Positions 25,296 through 33,510 of a stretch of DNA of 64,000 bases are shown in pieces. Source of the DNA: DB1 sp049323655 (GTDB lineage: Bacteria > Desulfobacterota > Desulfobulbia > Desulfobulbales > SURF-16); the NCBI GenBank assembly GCA_049323655.1, contig JBMONO010000018.1, positions 1-64,000 on the forward strand. Reading direction: 5' to 3'. Position 1 is the first letter of the stretch. Every line of letters begins with the position of its first letter. A program made the position numbers and the translations under genes. Under the pieces are notes generated by a model. That model was given only the letters and a program-made list of their open reading frames with translations, ran no database searches and was not told the origin of the DNA.

Positions 25296-27038
25296 TTACC
25301 CCTGGCAGGCGGCAAGCTGCTCCCGGGCAAAATCGATGGACGGATCCATGGACAGGGCCAGTTCGAAATACCTGGCCGCCTCCGCCGTCTTGCCGAGTTT
25401 GCGATAGTTGACCCCGAGGTTGGCATAGTCGATGGCCGAATTGGGTGCAAGCTCCACTGCCCGGTGGAAGTGGCTGATCGCTTTGTCGTACTGGGCCAGC
25501 TTGTAATAGCAGACCCCCAAGATGTTATGCATGTCCGGCCGTTCTTCGTCGTGGACCAGGCCCTGACGAATGGTGCTGATCGCCTCGTCGAAGAGGCCGA
25601 GATTCTTCTGGCAGTCGCCGATGTAGGAGTGGATATAGGGGATATCCTCTTGTTCAGGGTTCATGGTGAGCGAGCGTTGCAGGTGAACGAGCGCCTCCTC
25701 CAGGCGACCTTCCTCCAGCAGGTCGCGGCCGAGATAAAATTCAATGTAGTAGGCGTCGGGCAGGATCTCGCCCATGGCGCGCAAGCGGGCGCGGCGCTGG
25801 CCGGGATCCCTGATTTTTTCCGCCACCAGCTTGGCGGCAAAGAGCCCGACATTGCTGATGCGGGAGCGCTCGCGGAAGTGGGCGCCGGGCACGATGGTGT
25901 AGAGGGCGGGAATGCGCAGGTCCGGATGGGAGACATCGATCATGTAGACCTCCATGCCGATGCGGGCCAGGGCGGCGAGACAGTTTTCCACCTCGACCCG
26001 GATGTTGCCGTCGCTGATATCGATCATCTCCGGGACACTGATAGTGGTCGTTGTTTCGGTCAGATAGCGGACCTCGTCCATGGCCAGGGGCTTGGGCAGG
26101 CCGCTTGCCACATAGTTGGCCTGGGAGTTGAAATCGCCGGCCAGTTGCGCCACCTCGGTAAGGGCGCGGATGATCGACTTGTCAGGATTCGGGGTGGTGC
26201 CGGCAGTGTAGACGATCTCGCTCGTTGCCGGGAAGGTGGAGCGGTCGATGGCCAGCGCCGCCACCGTCGGGATGCCGGTGTCGAGGGTGAAGTCGTTGAG
26301 ATAGACCTCGATGCCGTTGCGGGTGAATTTGGCCATCAACTCCCGCACCACCGGATCGGTGCTGGTGGCGACGTCAATGGCAGGGGTCGGCAGTTTGCCG
26401 TGGCTCACCACGGCGGAGACATGCCGTTCGACGATCTCGCAGATGCCCTGGCTGATCGCCTCCTCCACCGTGTTGCCGGCGCAGGGACCGTTGAATTCGT
26501 TGATGGCGTAGAACCAGCTGAATGGCACCAGCACCTCTTCCTGTTTGGCCAGGTTGGTGGCCCAGGTCCACTGGATCGGGATGTCGGCGATCAGCTTCTC
26601 CAGGGTGGCGAGGCTGGTTGTCGTGTCATGGACCGATTGCAGCAGTTTGTCGAGCCCGAGCAGGGGCAGGCCAGCCTTGTTCAGGTTGGCCCAGGTGTCG
26701 AGAATGAAGTTGTCCGGATTCTTCATGAAACTGAAAAAACTGAACCGTTCGGCCAACTCCATGCAGGCGCTGGCCCGGGACTGCTCCGGCGTGCTGCCCT
26801 TGCCCATCTGTTTCTTGTTGCCGATGGTGGCCAGGGCATCCTTGCCGCAGAGACTGAAATAGACCGGGATGTCGAGGCGGCCGTTGTCGATGCGCCGCAC
26901 CTCTTTCAAAACGTCGAGGTTGACCTCCTTGAGCCGTTCAGTGAAACGGCGCACCGTCTCGGTCGGATCGCAGACCTTGTCCTGGTCGAGGGTATAGTGT
27001 TTGAAACAGTCTGTCAGTCGAATGGTTTTTTTCTCCAT
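25296..27038 (-). CDS. YcaO-domain protein with C-terminal TPR repeats
   Basis: A 580-aa protein. Residues ~1-400 form a YcaO cyclodehydratase-like ATPase with the nucleotide-binding blocks GKGSTPEQSRASACMELAER (~79-98) and GPCAGNTVEEAISQGICEIVER (~184-205, only part quoted elsewhere). Residues ~425-575 are TPR repeats (YYKLAQYDKAISHFHRAVEL and similar). YcaO enzymes phosphorylate peptide backbone amides to form azolines or thioamides; E. coli YcaO has a related two-part layout and acts with RimO. There is no TfuA, E1-like or precursor-peptide gene next to it and no C-terminal PxPxP. The substrate is therefore unknown. It lies between a J-domain gene (55 bases upstream) and the actin-fold gene. 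Confidence 0.85.
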   Translation of the reverse strand: MEKKTIRLTDCFKHYTLDQDKVCDPTETVRRFTERLKEVNLDVLKEVRRIDNGRLDIPVYFSLCGKDALATIGNKKQMGKGSTPEQSRASACMELAERFSFFSFMKNPDNFILDTWANLNKAGLPLLGLDKLLQSVHDTTTSLATLEKLIADIPIQWTWATNLAKQEEVLVPFSWFYAINEFNGPCAGNTVEEAISQGICEIVERHVSAVVSHGKLPTPAIDVATSTDPVVRELMAKFTRNGIEVYLNDFTLDTGIPTVAALAIDRSTFPATSEIVYTAGTTPNPDKSIIRALTEVAQLAGDFNSQANYVASGLPKPLAMDEVRYLTETTTTISVPEMIDISDGNIRVEVENCLAALARIGMEVYMIDVSHPDLRIPALYTIVPGAHFRERSRISNVGLFAAKLVAEKIRDPGQRRARLRAMGEILPDAYYIEFYLGRDLLEEGRLEEALVHLQRSLTMNPEQEDIPYIHSYIGDCQKNLGLFDEAISTIRQGLVHDEERPDMHNILGVCYYKLAQYDKAISHFHRAVELAPNSAIDYANLGVNYRKLGKTAEAARYFELALSMDPSIDFAREQLAACQG

Positions 27039-27093
27039 GATCCTTTCCTGCCTGGTAAAAAATATTGCCTGGTTGTTGTCCGGAACCGGACCG

Positions 27094-28167
27094 TCAGCGC
27101 CGACGCAGCAGTTCCTCGAAGGCCGCGGTCAGCCGGACGAACTCGTCGTGGCCGCCGCCGGTGTCCGGGTGCAGTTGTTTGGCCTTGTGACGGTAAAGCC
27201 GGGTCAGTTCCCGCTTGCTCATGCCGTCCAGTTTTTCCCGGGTTTCGCCAAAGACGGCACTCGCCTCGTCCCGGGACATTGTCCCCTTTTTTTGGGGAAA
27301 GCGGAAGGTGCGGTGGCTGTTGATGAACTGGCGGATATAGTCATCAATGGCCTGGCCTGCCGCAAAGTCGTAATCGAAAAAGAGGATCAGGTAGCGGATG
27401 AGATAGGGTTGCAGCCCTGCCGTCTCCGCCAGCCCCTGCCAGAGGTTCGGGTCCCGGTTCAGGCGGCAGATGGTCTCGACAAAACAGGCGTCGAGTCGCT
27501 CCTCATTCAAGCCCTCCGGCATGATCCGGGCGTATGACTCGCTGAAATGGCGCTGCAGGTCAAACACCGCGTAAAGATAACGCTTGATCTCGTCGGCAAA
27601 GAAGTTCTGTTCCATGGTGATGAAGAACTGTTCTTTCTCGTCGCGACAGCGGTTCAGCAGCCGGCGGCAGAGCCGGTTTGGCATCCGGTGCAGCCGGCTC
27701 TGGTCAATGGCGCCGTACCAGAGATAGTGGAGTCGCCGCCGGTCAAAGTCATGCATTTCACGGGCAATGGCCTCTTGCTCGGCCGGGGTGACCGGTGTGG
27801 TTGCCTTTCCCCTCCCCCGGTGACGGAAGGATTCGAGCCGGGTACGTACATCGAGCCGGACAAAGGGCCAGAGCAGATCCGCCACCAGCTCCTCTGCGTC
27901 AGCCCCCGCCGTCTCGCCGATCGTGGCGATGAGGCGGTCGTCAATCGTGTAGCCGCCGTTTTCCTGATAGTGGATGAAAAGCTGCGGATCGTTGCCCAGG
28001 GGGGCGATATCGCGGTGAAAGAGCAGTCCACTTGCCTCGTCCCGGCAGGTCTGGCGGACCACAAAGCAGGGCTGCCCGGCGAGAGGGGGGCGGGCCAAAT
28101 ACAGACCCCGATCGTCCCGGTTGGCCGGCGGCAGGCCGGAATATGTGATGTTGCCTTCCGGTGTCAC
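27094..28167 (-). CDS. Protein with C-terminal J domain
   Basis: A 357-aa protein whose last ~60 residues form a J domain, with HPD at 333-335 in KQLHPDTGGGHDEFV; J domains stimulate Hsp70-type ATPases. The first ~290 residues are a helical, Arg-rich region of unknown fold without membrane segments. It is the first gene of a minus-strand group continuing with YcaO-TPR and the actin-fold ATPase. The ATG lies at 28167; no strong ribosome binding site was identified. Confidence 0.8.
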   Translation of the reverse strand: MTPEGNITYSGLPPANRDDRGLYLARPPLAGQPCFVVRQTCRDEASGLLFHRDIAPLGNDPQLFIHYQENGGYTIDDRLIATIGETAGADAEELVADLLWPFVRLDVRTRLESFRHRGRGKATTPVTPAEQEAIAREMHDFDRRRLHYLWYGAIDQSRLHRMPNRLCRRLLNRCRDEKEQFFITMEQNFFADEIKRYLYAVFDLQRHFSESYARIMPEGLNEERLDACFVETICRLNRDPNLWQGLAETAGLQPYLIRYLILFFDYDFAAGQAIDDYIRQFINSHRTFRFPQKKGTMSRDEASAVFGETREKLDGMSKRELTRLYRHKAKQLHPDTGGGHDEFVRLTAAFEELLRRR

Positions 28168-28455
28168 GGTGTCTCGTTATTTTGCGCGGCCCAGGGAACC
28201 ACTTGCCCCGTTTTTTCGTGTAGTTTGTATAATTCTCCATGGCGGATCGATGCCGCGCCTCCTCTTCTCCCCACCCGGTTCATCTCTTGTAACACAGGGG
28301 GCGAAGCCGGTCGAGATTTTTTCGGCAGATGCGACAAAGTGGCATGCGGCACTCTGCCGCATTGCTTTCCCTGGAAATAATGTAATAATGATAACAATAT
28401 TTAAAGGTAGTCTAATTGTATTATTTTTTTGTTAAATTTTTATGAGGAGGATCAA

Positions 28456-29550
28456 ATGAAGAAAAAAATTGTTTCGTCCCTGGTCTTTGCCGCTGCCATC
28501 GCCGCCGCGGGCAGCGCCTTCGGTCTGACCGTGGAGGAGCAGATGGGCCGTCACGTATACATGGACAAGGATCTGTCCCTCAACAGCACCCAGTCCTGCG
28601 CCACCTGTCATCACCGTTCAGCCGGCTATGCCGATCCGACCAACAGCCGTGATCCCTATAACACTGTCAATTCTCTGGGTGATGACGGCGTTTCCAGGGG
28701 CGGTCGCAATGCGCCGACTTCGGCCTACTGCGGTTTCAGCCCCATTCTTCATCAGAATGCCGATGGCGAGTGGATCGGCGGCATGTTCTGGGATGGCCGC
28801 GCCACCGGCGAACGACTTGGTGATCCGCTCGCCGAGCAGGCTCAGGGACCGCCACTGAATCCGGTGGAGATGAACATGCCCTCCGCAGCCGCGGTGGTGG
28901 AGCGGGTAGCTGCGGCTACCTATGCAACACTGTTTACCAACTATTTCGGGCCGGACTTCTTTGCCATCTACGGCGATGACGACACCCCGGACGGCTATCT
29001 CGATGTCAGGGTCGATTACGCCTACGAGCAGATCGCCCGCATGGTCGCCGCCTACGAGCGCTCCGTCGAGGTCAGCCCCTTTGATTCAAAATTCGATCGT
29101 AACGCCCTGACCGCCCAGGAGTTGCGCGGCAAGGATCTGGTCGCCCAGCACTGTGCCGGCTGCCATGCCATGGATACGGTGGATGGCGCCGGCGGTCCGC
29201 TTTTTACCACCTACGGCTATGCCAACATCGGCCTGCCGGAAAACCCGCTGATCAACAACCCCGGGGATGTCGGTCTCGGCGCCGTCAAGCCCGGCGAGGA
29301 CGGCAAGTTCAAGATCCCGACCCTGCGCAACGTCGCCCTCACCGCTCCCTATGGTCATAACGGCTTTTTCGCCACCCTGCGCGACATGGTCGCCTTTATC
29401 AACGACCGCTCCGGCTTCACCCCGGATGTGGCGACGAATCTGACCGACTTGACCGGCAGCATGGGGCTCACTGATGCGGAAATCGATGACATCGTCGCTT
29501 TCCTCAATGCCTTGACTGATGGCAGCGGCAAGACAAGGATGGGCAGATAG
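28456..29550 (+). CDS. Diheme cytochrome c peroxidase (CCP/MauG family)
   Basis: A periplasmic diheme enzyme of 364 aa that would reduce hydrogen peroxide using cytochrome electrons. The start at 28456 follows GAGGAGG and gives the signal peptide MKKKIVSSLVFAAAIAAAG. The heme c sites are CATCHH (early) and CAGCH (second half), and LRNVALTAPYGHNGFF is typical of the C-terminal domain. The upstream 28.17-28.45 kb is AT-rich just before the gene and probably contains the promoter. A strong terminator follows, so it is a single-gene unit. It probably helps protect an anaerobe from oxidants. Confidence 0.9.
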   Translation: MKKKIVSSLVFAAAIAAAGSAFGLTVEEQMGRHVYMDKDLSLNSTQSCATCHHRSAGYADPTNSRDPYNTVNSLGDDGVSRGGRNAPTSAYCGFSPILHQNADGEWIGGMFWDGRATGERLGDPLAEQAQGPPLNPVEMNMPSAAAVVERVAAATYATLFTNYFGPDFFAIYGDDDTPDGYLDVRVDYAYEQIARMVAAYERSVEVSPFDSKFDRNALTAQELRGKDLVAQHCAGCHAMDTVDGAGGPLFTTYGYANIGLPENPLINNPGDVGLGAVKPGEDGKFKIPTLRNVALTAPYGHNGFFATLRDMVAFINDRSGFTPDVATNLTDLTGSMGLTDAEIDDIVAFLNALTDGSGKTRMGR

Positions 29551-29580
29551 TAAATAACGACGATCCGTCGGAAGATAAAA

Positions 29581-29622
29581 AAGCCGGAACCGCGCACGAA
29601 GCGGGTTCCGGCTTTTTTTTTT
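29581..29622 (+). terminator. Intrinsic terminator after the cytochrome c peroxidase gene
   Basis: A GC-rich inverted repeat (GCCGGAACC pairing with GGTTCCGGC, loop of about 12 bases) is followed by a run of ten T. Runs of A on the 5' side mean it could also serve the convergent radical SAM gene. Confidence 0.9.
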
Positions 29623-29636
29623 GCGAAAGAAACAGC

Positions 29637-30929
29637 TCAGCGCAGCGGCGGGTTGAAGTAGCCGAAACGGAGCTCGGGAAAACGCTGGCGCAGCCGGGCC
29701 AGCCAGACCCGCATGCCCATCGGCTTCTCTTTTGCCTGATGTTGCACCGTTTCAAAATACCAGTCCGGGTCCATGTTGAGGTTGCGCAGCTGGATGAGGT
29801 CGGGCCGGTAGAGGTCGACCAGGTCGGAGAGGGCGGCGAACTCGTCCGGGTCGTCGGTGAATCCAGGCAGGATGAAATAGTTGAGTGAGACGAAGCGGCC
29901 GGCCTTTTTCATTGCCAGGATCGATTCCAGCACGTTTTTGAAGGAAAAACCCTGCGGCCGGTAGTAAAGGGTATGGCAGCCCTTGCGGGCGCTGTTCATG
30001 CTGACCCGGATGGAGTCGAGCCCGGAGGCGATCAGTTCCGTTACCGCTTCCGGCAGGCTGGCGTTGCTGTTGAGATTGATCGTTCCCTTGTCCGTCTGTT
30101 TACGGATCAGGCGGATCGCCTGGGCGATGGTTGTGTGCTGCAGGAGCGGCTCGCCCTCGCATCCCTGACCGAAGCTTACTAGCGGCCGCGGCGCGCAGTT
30201 AAGGTGGCCAACGGCGACCTCGGCGATTTCCGTCGGTTTCGGGACAAAGCGGATACGTTCCTGGGTTGAGGGGCAACAGCCGGAGGGTTGCAGGGAGATG
30301 CAGCCGACGCAGTGGGCGTTGCAGGCCGGCGAGGTGGGCAGCGGCGCCTCGTGGCGACCGAGGAAATAGTTCTTTGCCGCCGGACAGCTGTAAGTGAGGC
30401 TGCATTTTCCCAGGTGCTGGATGAGGCGGTTGGCCGGGAAGTCCTTCATCTTCCGCGTTGTTTGTTTGCGGATGCGAACCGGGTTGAAGCCGGCGCTTTC
30501 CTGGCGGTTGTCGGGATCGCTGCGAAAGCCGCAGGCCCAGAAGCGGCCATCGAGCCAGCCCACTGCAGTATAGGCAAAGAGGGGCAGGTGAGGCGCATCG
30601 GGGCGTGCTTTTTCAAAGGCAGCGGAATAGAGAGCGGTATGAGCCGGCGCCATGAAGGCTGCCACCGCCTGGATCGGGCTGTGACCGTCAAAGGGGTCGG
30701 CATCGAGGAGAACCGGGTCGCCGCTGTGGCGTTCAATGCCGATGGGCAGCCGATCCGGCAAGACAAAGAGTTCACTGCCTTCCGGCAGGGGGATGAGATC
30801 GGCCGGTTCGGGCCGGAAGAACCAGGAGCCGCTGCGGCCCGCCATTTCCAGTTCCGGAAAGTCCTGGATCTCCCCGGTGGCGGTGGCGAAAACCAGGGAG
30901 GGGAGACGGTCAGGGTGCTGCGGCTTCAT
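29637..30929 (-). CDS. Radical SAM protein
   Basis: A 430-aa protein with a CX3CX2C cluster motif in CNAHCVGCISL at about residue 204. The first ~190 residues are an unrecognised domain. After the cluster come extra Cys (SGCCPS), the conserved-looking VSFGQGCEGEPLLQ that may bind SAM, and a TIM-barrel pattern with NLNSNASLPEAV and IRVSMNSA. The last half resembles activase/synthase-type radical SAM proteins of unknown reaction. It begins 19 bases downstream of a small helical protein on the same strand, likely a functional partner. Confidence 0.82.
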   Translation of the reverse strand: MKPQHPDRLPSLVFATATGEIQDFPELEMAGRSGSWFFRPEPADLIPLPEGSELFVLPDRLPIGIERHSGDPVLLDADPFDGHSPIQAVAAFMAPAHTALYSAAFEKARPDAPHLPLFAYTAVGWLDGRFWACGFRSDPDNRQESAGFNPVRIRKQTTRKMKDFPANRLIQHLGKCSLTYSCPAAKNYFLGRHEAPLPTSPACNAHCVGCISLQPSGCCPSTQERIRFVPKPTEIAEVAVGHLNCAPRPLVSFGQGCEGEPLLQHTTIAQAIRLIRKQTDKGTINLNSNASLPEAVTELIASGLDSIRVSMNSARKGCHTLYYRPQGFSFKNVLESILAMKKAGRFVSLNYFILPGFTDDPDEFAALSDLVDLYRPDLIQLRNLNMDPDWYFETVQHQAKEKPMGMRVWLARLRQRFPELRFGYFNPPLR

Positions 30930-30948
30930 GAAAAGAGAGAAAGTGGGA

Positions 30949-31383
30949 TCAGGCGTCTTCTTCGGGACGGATTTTCGCCATTACCGAGTCCACCGCCTTG
31001 TAGATATCGGCGTCGTCGCCGAAGACCTCGTCGATTTTGGCGTGATTGACCAGATCTTCGATAATGTACTGAGTGAGAAAGAGACTGATGAAGTTCGGGT
31101 TGACCGCCAGTTGCCGCAACGGGGCGATTTTGTACTGCATTTCGAACTCTTCCATGTCCTGCAGATTGCGGAGCAGGTTGGCGAAAACCTCACGGATGGC
31201 GCTGTCGGAGGTGGTTTCGATGATGTGCTGGTCCAGGAGACGCTGGACGAGTTTCTGGGCCAGTTCGTCGGCGAATTTGTAGGCCGACGAGAGCATGATC
31301 TTGCGCTCCTGTTCTCGTTTGCGGTCAATGGCCCTTACCGCCTTGTTGCCTGCCCGGTAAGGATTGCTTGAATGATGTCCCAT
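30949..31383 (-). CDS. Conserved small helical protein paired with the radical SAM gene
   Basis: A 144-aa soluble protein beginning MGHHSSNPYRAGNKAVRAID, with predicted helices throughout and an acidic C-terminus (IRPEEDA). No cysteines, signal or catalytic motifs are apparent. It is 19 bases upstream of the radical SAM gene and probably co-transcribed. A loose resemblance to DUF507-type helical proteins was considered, but I cannot confirm it. The 278-base gap to the divergent gene at 31662 contains both promoters and nothing else recognised. Confidence 0.65.
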   Translation of the reverse strand: MGHHSSNPYRAGNKAVRAIDRKREQERKIMLSSAYKFADELAQKLVQRLLDQHIIETTSDSAIREVFANLLRNLQDMEEFEMQYKIAPLRQLAVNPNFISLFLTQYIIEDLVNHAKIDEVFGDDADIYKAVDSVMAKIRPEEDA

Positions 31384-31661
31384 GATTTTCTCCTGTTGTC
31401 GTCATCGTCGTCGCTGGGTGAATTTTTTTATTTAACCGGTGCGGGCGGAAAGGGCCACAACTTTCTTGTTGCCGGCGCGCAAAAAAAGTGACAGCAGGGT
31501 GGGGATGGATCGGCTTGCGAATAATGAGTGGGGGGCGGGTATGTCTGACGGTCTGAAGCAGTAGGCTGAGTGGTTGCGGCAAGGCGAAAATTCGGGTATA
31601 GAGGCGGGGAAAACCGTGCTGCACCGTAAGGAATGAATTCGAAGTGAAAAGGGGGAAAAAG

Positions 31662-32264
31662 ATGAATATTACCGTATTGCTGCCGGCCGGCCGTCTGCCG
31701 CTGCCTGTCATGGCCAAGGCCCATGAGCTTGCCGCCAGGCATGGTCTGGGCGTCTATCTGTCCCTTGCCCAGAACTTGCGTTTGATCAATGTGCCGGAAG
31801 AGGCGGCCGATCAGATCAAGGCCGAGCTGGCGGAGCTTGGGGTCCGTTTCAAGGGGCCGGGGAAATTCCCCATACCGCGGGTCTGCGTCGGTGAAAAGCA
31901 TTGCAATCTCGGGGGCATTGATCCGGAAGCGATGTCAGGAAAGATTCTTGCCCGCTTTCAGGACAAGGCGCTGACCAAACCGAAATTCAAGATTGCCATC
32001 GCCGCCTGCCCGTTGTGCTGTTCGGCCCCGAAAATCACCGATATCGGCATTGTCGCCACCAGGGCCGGATTCGAGCTGTATGCCGGCGGCAAGGGTGGGC
32101 CGTATCCGAAAGAGGGGCGACGGGTTCTGGTGAAGGGGTCTGAGGCGGAGGTGCTGGAGGCAGTGGAGAAACTGGTCAACTTCCACGACGCCCACACCAA
32201 GAAAAAACAGCGTATGCGAAAACTGCTCGATCATCCGGAGTTTCCTTTTCCGGAGGAGGTATGA
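31662..32264 (+). CDS. Small nitrite/sulfite reductase-like siroheme/[4Fe-4S] domain protein
   Basis: A 200-aa protein with the start at 31662 supported by GGGGG 6 bases upstream (a GTG at 31644 is less likely). An N-terminal ferredoxin-like half (~1-65) is followed by the siroheme/4Fe-4S motif pair CVGEKHC (CX5C) and CPLCC (CX3C), the ligand pattern of nitrite and sulfite reductases. It is far smaller than full reductases (about 500 aa), and matches the compact single-repeat form seen in anaerobes. Substrate is unknown; sulfite is plausible. Confidence 0.8.
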   Translation: MNITVLLPAGRLPLPVMAKAHELAARHGLGVYLSLAQNLRLINVPEEAADQIKAELAELGVRFKGPGKFPIPRVCVGEKHCNLGGIDPEAMSGKILARFQDKALTKPKFKIAIAACPLCCSAPKITDIGIVATRAGFELYAGGKGGPYPKEGRRVLVKGSEAEVLEAVEKLVNFHDAHTKKKQRMRKLLDHPEFPFPEEV

Positions 32265-32381
32265 GCAGCCCGTTGAGAAATGGGGTGTTTGGCAGCGGTG
32301 AGCCGGCCATGTCCAGGATGCCGGACAGAAATCACCCTTGGCCACTGACGCCGTGGAAGGATGAGGATGGGAGCGGACCGG

Positions 32382-33104
32382 TCAGCCCTGCCGCTCGATA
32401 AGCTGTCTGTTTCTGAGGCCGAGATTGCCGAGAATCGAACAGCCCTTTATCGGTTCCTTCTGGAATGCGAGGGCGCCTTTCGGGCAGTTGACCACGCAGT
32501 TGCCGCAGCGCATGCACTCACTGCCCGGTACAAACCCCTGGCTCCTGAACGAGCCGGCGTTGGTCTCGATCGGGCAGCTTTTTTTGCAGATGCCGCACTG
32601 CTTGCAGGAGGAATCGACCTGCAGCAGGTAGTTGCAGGGCGAGATGACCCCCTGGAAGGTCGCCATCGGGCAGATGCTGCACCAGGAGCGCGGTTTCCAG
32701 ATCAGGCCGATAAAGACGGCCAGACCGGTGGACAGGGACCACATCATGACAAAGGTGGCGCCGATCTGCCGCGGATCTCCTTCTGAGGCGATAAGACGAA
32801 AGGTCAGCAGCCCCATCATCAGGATAAAAAGTAGCCAACGGAACCAGCCGGCCTTGAAGACCGGCAGCATCGGTCTTTTCAGGCTGATCAGGGAAAGTAT
32901 TCGCTCATGAAAGGCGCCCATGGCGCAGATCCAGCCACAGTAGAACCTGCCGCGGAAGAGGGTCATGATGAACATGACAAGCATCATGCTCACCGCCACA
33001 TAACCGAGGTAAGGTTGAATAGCGCCGCCAATTATAACCAGGGGAACGAGGCCGGCCATGAACCATTGCATCGTCTTGCGGGGTTGTTTTTCTTTGATCT
33101 GCAT
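32382..33104 (-). CDS. NapH/NosR-like membrane 4Fe-4S ferredoxin
   Basis: A 240-aa inner-membrane protein with about four hydrophobic helices, Cys pairs FYCGWIC and WCSICP at the membrane boundary, and a C-terminal ferredoxin domain binding two [4Fe-4S] clusters (CKQCGICKKSC and CMRCGNCVVNC). NapH-type proteins pass quinol electrons to periplasmic reductases or support metal-centre maturation. No nap or nos genes are nearby. It converges on the siroheme protein gene with 117 bases between them, so the pair could be related in redox function. Confidence 0.83.
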   Translation of the reverse strand: MQIKEKQPRKTMQWFMAGLVPLVIIGGAIQPYLGYVAVSMMLVMFIMTLFRGRFYCGWICAMGAFHERILSLISLKRPMLPVFKAGWFRWLLFILMMGLLTFRLIASEGDPRQIGATFVMMWSLSTGLAVFIGLIWKPRSWCSICPMATFQGVISPCNYLLQVDSSCKQCGICKKSCPIETNAGSFRSQGFVPGSECMRCGNCVVNCPKGALAFQKEPIKGCSILGNLGLRNRQLIERQG

Positions 33105-33215
33105 CGTTGTCGTTTGTTGTTGAATATCAGTGAAAAATGGAAAATCGATTTTGTATTTTCATAATTTAATTAATTACTGAAATATTGCAAGAAAAAAAGA
33201 CAGCCGATTGAGTTT

Positions 33216-33341
33216 GACAAACCCCTAAAAAGCCTTTTTTTGCCACAGAGCGCACTGAGGACACAGATAAAATTCTTTAATTACAATTAGTTGTCTCTGG
33301 GTGCTCTGCAGTCTCTGTGGTTGATTTTCAGTTTTCACGCG
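33216..33341. repeat. Dispersed palindromic intergenic repeat, copy A
   Basis: An AT-framed palindrome with arms GCCACAGAGCGCACTGAGG and CTGCAGTCTCTGTGG around an AT-rich centre. It matches the reverse orientation of copies B and C (52663-52788, 52948-53072) and the same orientation as copy D (57521-57638). It occupies most of the 406-base gap between the NapH-like gene and prfC. Confidence 0.8.
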
Positions 33342-33352
33342 ACTATCAGTTT

Positions 33353-33382
33353 GTCGGAATCGTAAAAAGCCACGATTCCGAC
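33353..33382. repeat. Perfect hairpin next to repeat copy A
   Basis: GTCGGAATCGT and ACGATTCCGAC form an 11-bp perfect stem with an 8-base loop. It lacks a terminal T-run, so it is not a standard terminator. The remaining 33383-33510 holds no gene. Confidence 0.5.
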
Positions 33383-33510
33383 GGGCGCGGATTGTCACTC
33401 GTTGTTTTCGCTTTTCCGCCTGCCGCAGTTTACGGTTTTTGCGCGACCATTATTTTTTTGTGGATGACGGCAGGTGAGTGTATGCTGCCGGCCGGATCGG
33501 GTGGCAGGGC

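Noticed and set aside
25464..27323. A 619-codon plus-strand frame opposite the YcaO-TPR gene
   Set aside because: It has no motif, is Val/Gly/Asp-rich and crosses the start of the real gene; the minus strand shows clear YcaO and TPR signatures.
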